In this document: positions 13,867 to 15,652 of the stretch, piece after piece
How the letters are laid out: each line of letters begins with the position of its first letter
Position numbering within the stretch: the first letter of the stretch is position 1
DNA from: Sphingomonadaceae bacterium
Lineage (GTDB): Bacteria; Pseudomonadota; Alphaproteobacteria; Sphingomonadales; Sphingomonadaceae
Assembly: GCA_947446935.1 (NCBI GenBank)
Contig: CANFIV010000005.1
Coordinates: 1 to 15,652, forward strand
Length of the DNA stretch: 15,652 nt
Direction of reading: 5' to 3'
Program-made: the position numbers and the translations under genes
The notes under the pieces: model-generated
Database searches by the model: none
Seen by the model: the letters and a program-made list of their open reading frames with translations, nothing else
Told to the model about the DNA's origin: nothing

Positions 13867-15003
13867 ATGCTGCGCATGCCAGCCGCGCCTTCGCCAGATC
13901 CCGATGATGAAGAGACCGCAACCGGGCTGCGTAAGGTCATCCATATCGACATGGATGCGTTTTTCGCCAGCGTGGAGCAGCGCGATAATCCGGCGCTGCG
14001 CGGAAAGCCCGTAGCGGTGGGCGGTTCCTCCGCGCGCGGGGTGGTCGCCGCGGCGAGCTATGAAGCGCGGGTCTTCGGGGTGCGCTCAGCCATGCCCTCG
14101 GTGCGCGCGGCGCGGCTGTGCCCCGATCTCATTTTCTGTCCGCCGCGCTTCGAGGTTTACAAGGCGGTCTCGCGCCAGATTCGCGCGATTTTCCTGCACT
14201 ACACGCCGCATGTCGAACCGCTCTCGCTCGACGAGGCCTATCTCGATGTGACCGACGACTTGCGCGGGATCGGTTCGGCGATGCGCATCGCCGAGTTGAT
14301 CCGGCAGCGCATCCGCGCCGAAACCGGCCTCACCGCCAGTGCGGGCGTGTCCTACAACAAGTTCCTTGCCAAGCTGGCGAGCGATCAGAACAAGCCCGAT
14401 GGCCTCTGCGTTATCCGGCCCGGAGAGGGCACGTCGTTTGTCGCGCGGCTGCCGGTGGCGCGCTTCCACGGGGTTGGCCCGCGCGGCGCCGAAAAGATGG
14501 CCGCGCTCGGCATAGTGACTGGCGCCGATCTCGCGGGGCGTGATCTGGCTTTCCTGCGCACCCATTTCGGTAGCCAGGCGGACTATCTCTACCGCGCGGC
14601 CCGGGGCATCGACCTTCGCCGAATTCGCGCCGACCGCCCGCGCAAATCGGTGGGCGGGGAGCGAACGTTCGAGCGCGATATCGCCACCGGCCCCGCGCTG
14701 CGCGAGGCGCTGGAGCGGATCATCGGAATCGTATGGGAACGGATCGAGCGCAGCGGCGCAAAGGGACGCACCGTCACGCTCAAGCTCAAGGACACCGATT
14801 TCCAGACGATTACCCGCGCGCGCTCACAAGTTGCGGCGGTGGCGGATGAGGCGGAGTTTGCTGCGCTTGCCCGTGCGCTTCTCGACAGTGTGCTGCCCTT
14901 GCCGCAGCCGGTGCGGCTGATGGGCCTCACGCTGTCGGCGCTGGAAGGAGTCGCGCCCGCTGTAACCGTGAACGACGCCGGACAGGGTACGTTACCCTTC
15001 TGA
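13867..15003 (+). CDS. dinB: DNA polymerase IV (Y-family translesion polymerase)
   Basis: A 378-residue Y-family polymerase for error-prone bypass of damaged template bases. The palm has HIDMDAFFASVEQRD (26-40) with catalytic Asp28 and steric-gate Phe33, and SLDEAYLDVT (120-129) with catalytic Asp122-Glu123. SAGVSYNKFLAKLASDQNKP and the helix-hairpin-helix region (FHGVGPRGAEKMAALGI) follow, then the little-finger domain beginning near RKSVGGERTFERDI. The protein ends QGTLPF, resembling a beta-clamp binding motif at the C-terminus. An approximately 20-residue acidic/Pro extension precedes the usual DinB start. AAGGGG lies about 6 nt before the ATG at 13867; an ATG at 13876 is an alternative. 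No clear alpha-proteobacterial LexA box (GTTC-N7-GTTC) is seen upstream. The 3' end overlaps the convergent NUDIX gene by 12 bp. Confidence 0.96.
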   Translation: MLRMPAAPSPDPDDEETATGLRKVIHIDMDAFFASVEQRDNPALRGKPVAVGGSSARGVVAAASYEARVFGVRSAMPSVRAARLCPDLIFCPPRFEVYKAVSRQIRAIFLHYTPHVEPLSLDEAYLDVTDDLRGIGSAMRIAELIRQRIRAETGLTASAGVSYNKFLAKLASDQNKPDGLCVIRPGEGTSFVARLPVARFHGVGPRGAEKMAALGIVTGADLAGRDLAFLRTHFGSQADYLYRAARGIDLRRIRADRPRKSVGGERTFERDIATGPALREALERIIGIVWERIERSGAKGRTVTLKLKDTDFQTITRARSQVAAVADEAEFAALARALLDSVLPLPQPVRLMGLTLSALEGVAPAVTVNDAGQGTLPF

Positions 15004-15477
15004 CTCCTGCCATCGGTGCCACAGTGCCAAGCTCGAATGGACAGTGGTTCCAGCCGTTTCGGGTAATGAATCGAGGCTGAAGAAAGCGGCTTCGGCAATC
15101 TCGCGTCCGTCGGCCCGGGGCTCGCCGAACGTCTGCCCGGCAACGAGTTCGACGCGGTTGCGCCAGCCACCGGGCATCACGCGCAAGTCGGTGGTGATCC
15201 AAGTTGCGTTCAGCAACACGCAGCCGGTTTCCTCGGCCAGTTCACGTGCGGCGGTGGTGGCCGGGTCCTCGCCGCGGGAAAGCCCGCCGCTGGGCAGCAG
15301 CCAGCGCCCCGGGAGATGATAGCTGTGGCGAACCAGCAGGACGCGTCCCGCCGCATCGAAGGCCAGAATGTGGCATCCACGCACCTCGCGGCGCAGCAGG
15401 CCCCAAAGGCGCAACCGGAGCGGTTGACCGAGCCGCAGTAACGTGCGGTGGATCGGGGCCGGGATATGGCCGAACAT
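14992..15477 (-). CDS. NUDIX hydrolase family protein
   Basis: A protein of about 161 residues with one NUDIX domain (about 34-150). The NUDIX box is residues 64-86, containing GGLSRGEDP, then RELAEETG with Arg78, Glu79, Glu82 and Glu83 all present, so metal-dependent hydrolysis of a nucleoside diphosphate derivative is likely. The final hydrophobic position of the box is Cys. The N-terminus MFGHIPAPIHRTLLRLGQPL is basic and amphipathic, a style seen in small sphingomonad NUDIX proteins. The substrate is not predictable. The frame is open back to 15552 inside the dps-like gene; the ATG at 15477 is chosen because it starts the recognisable N-terminus and leaves 20 nt after the dps stop. No good ribosome binding site is seen, so coupling to dps is possible. 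The stop lies inside the end of dinB. Confidence 0.85.
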   Translation of the reverse strand: MFGHIPAPIHRTLLRLGQPLRLRLWGLLRREVRGCHILAFDAAGRVLLVRHSYHLPGRWLLPSGGLSRGEDPATTAARELAEETGCVLLNATWITTDLRVMPGGWRNRVELVAGQTFGEPRADGREIAEAAFFSLDSLPETAGTTVHSSLALWHRWQESEG

Positions 15478-15497
15478 TCTCGCGGCCCCGATCTGGA

Positions 15498-15652
15498 TCA
15501 GCCGAGAATCGAGCTCAGGAACCATACCCGCTGCTGGGCCTGGTCGGTCCAATCATCCGACATGCCATCGGTGGCGTTGTCGCCCGCCTCGCCGGCTGCG
15601 GCCTTGGCGGCACGGATGCGCTCGACCAGCTTCGCGTTGTCGTCGCGCAAGA
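15498..15652 (-). CDS. dps: C-terminus of a Dps/ferritin-like protein (partial, runs off right edge)
   Basis: Fifty codons plus stop are present. They begin LRDDNAKLVERIRAAKAAAG and end DWTDQAQQRVWFLSSILG. The pattern LRxDNxxLVxxIRxA, then GDxAT, then a helix ending in WFL matches the last two helices of Dps proteins. These form 12-subunit shells that oxidise and store iron and protect DNA during starvation and oxidative stress. The ferroxidase residues lie upstream, outside the window, so function cannot be checked here. The NUDIX gene begins 20 nt downstream on the same strand. Confidence 0.72.
   Translation of the reverse strand, partial: LRDDNAKLVERIRAAKAAAGEAGDNATDGMSDDWTDQAQQRVWFLSSILG

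Overview
This is a GC-rich window with NDP-rich, alpha-proteobacterial gene content. The set tlyA, tspO, a ubiK/BMFP-type protein, metZ, a GT2-GtrA fusion, recO-leuB, apaG, a GcvA-like LysR regulator, a GGDEF-EAL protein, dinB, a NUDIX protein and a Dps tail looks like an ordinary chromosomal segment of a sphingomonad (Novosphingobium/Erythrobacter/Sphingomonas-like). That placement is inferred from protein style and composition, not from a marker gene. I see no transposase, integrase, CRISPR array, tRNA, rRNA or phage gene.

Layout. Positions 1-1875 carry three short plus-strand genes: tlyA (rRNA 2'-O-methyltransferase), tspO (membrane tryptophan-rich sensor) and ubiK (ubiquinone-assembly accessory factor). 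A four-unit 15-bp imperfect tandem repeat lies across the tspO stop codon. Positions 1953-3565 hold a lipoprotein with a tyrosine/glycine-rich middle and a glutamine-rich C-terminal half. A 26-bp tandem duplication has pushed its last part out of frame. Two hairpins close this gene against the convergent metZ.

metZ (minus) is divergent from a PMT-type (GT39) membrane glycosyltransferase. That gene converges on a minus-strand run recO-leuB-(GT2-GtrA fusion). The two glycosylation genes end head-on across a hairpin. Together they could make a polyprenyl-phosphate sugar (GT2 domain), help move it across the inner membrane (GtrA domain) and transfer it to a periplasmic acceptor (GT39 protein).

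Divergent from recO are apaG and a short LysR-type regulator 16 nt downstream. Next come a membrane GGDEF-EAL protein with both catalytic motif sets intact, a convergent Bcr/CflA-type MFS exporter, and divergent from it dinB (DNA polymerase IV). dinB overlaps the end of a convergent NUDIX hydrolase gene by 12 bp. The NUDIX gene follows the 3' end of a dps-like gene that runs off the right edge.

Most of the window is well-known housekeeping or accessory metabolism, and I do not see a convincing new multi-gene system. The points most worth a second look are the frameshifting 26-bp duplication in the glutamine-rich lipoprotein, the 15-bp repeat array at tspO/ubiK, the paired glycosylation genes, and possible competing hairpins in the metZ leader.
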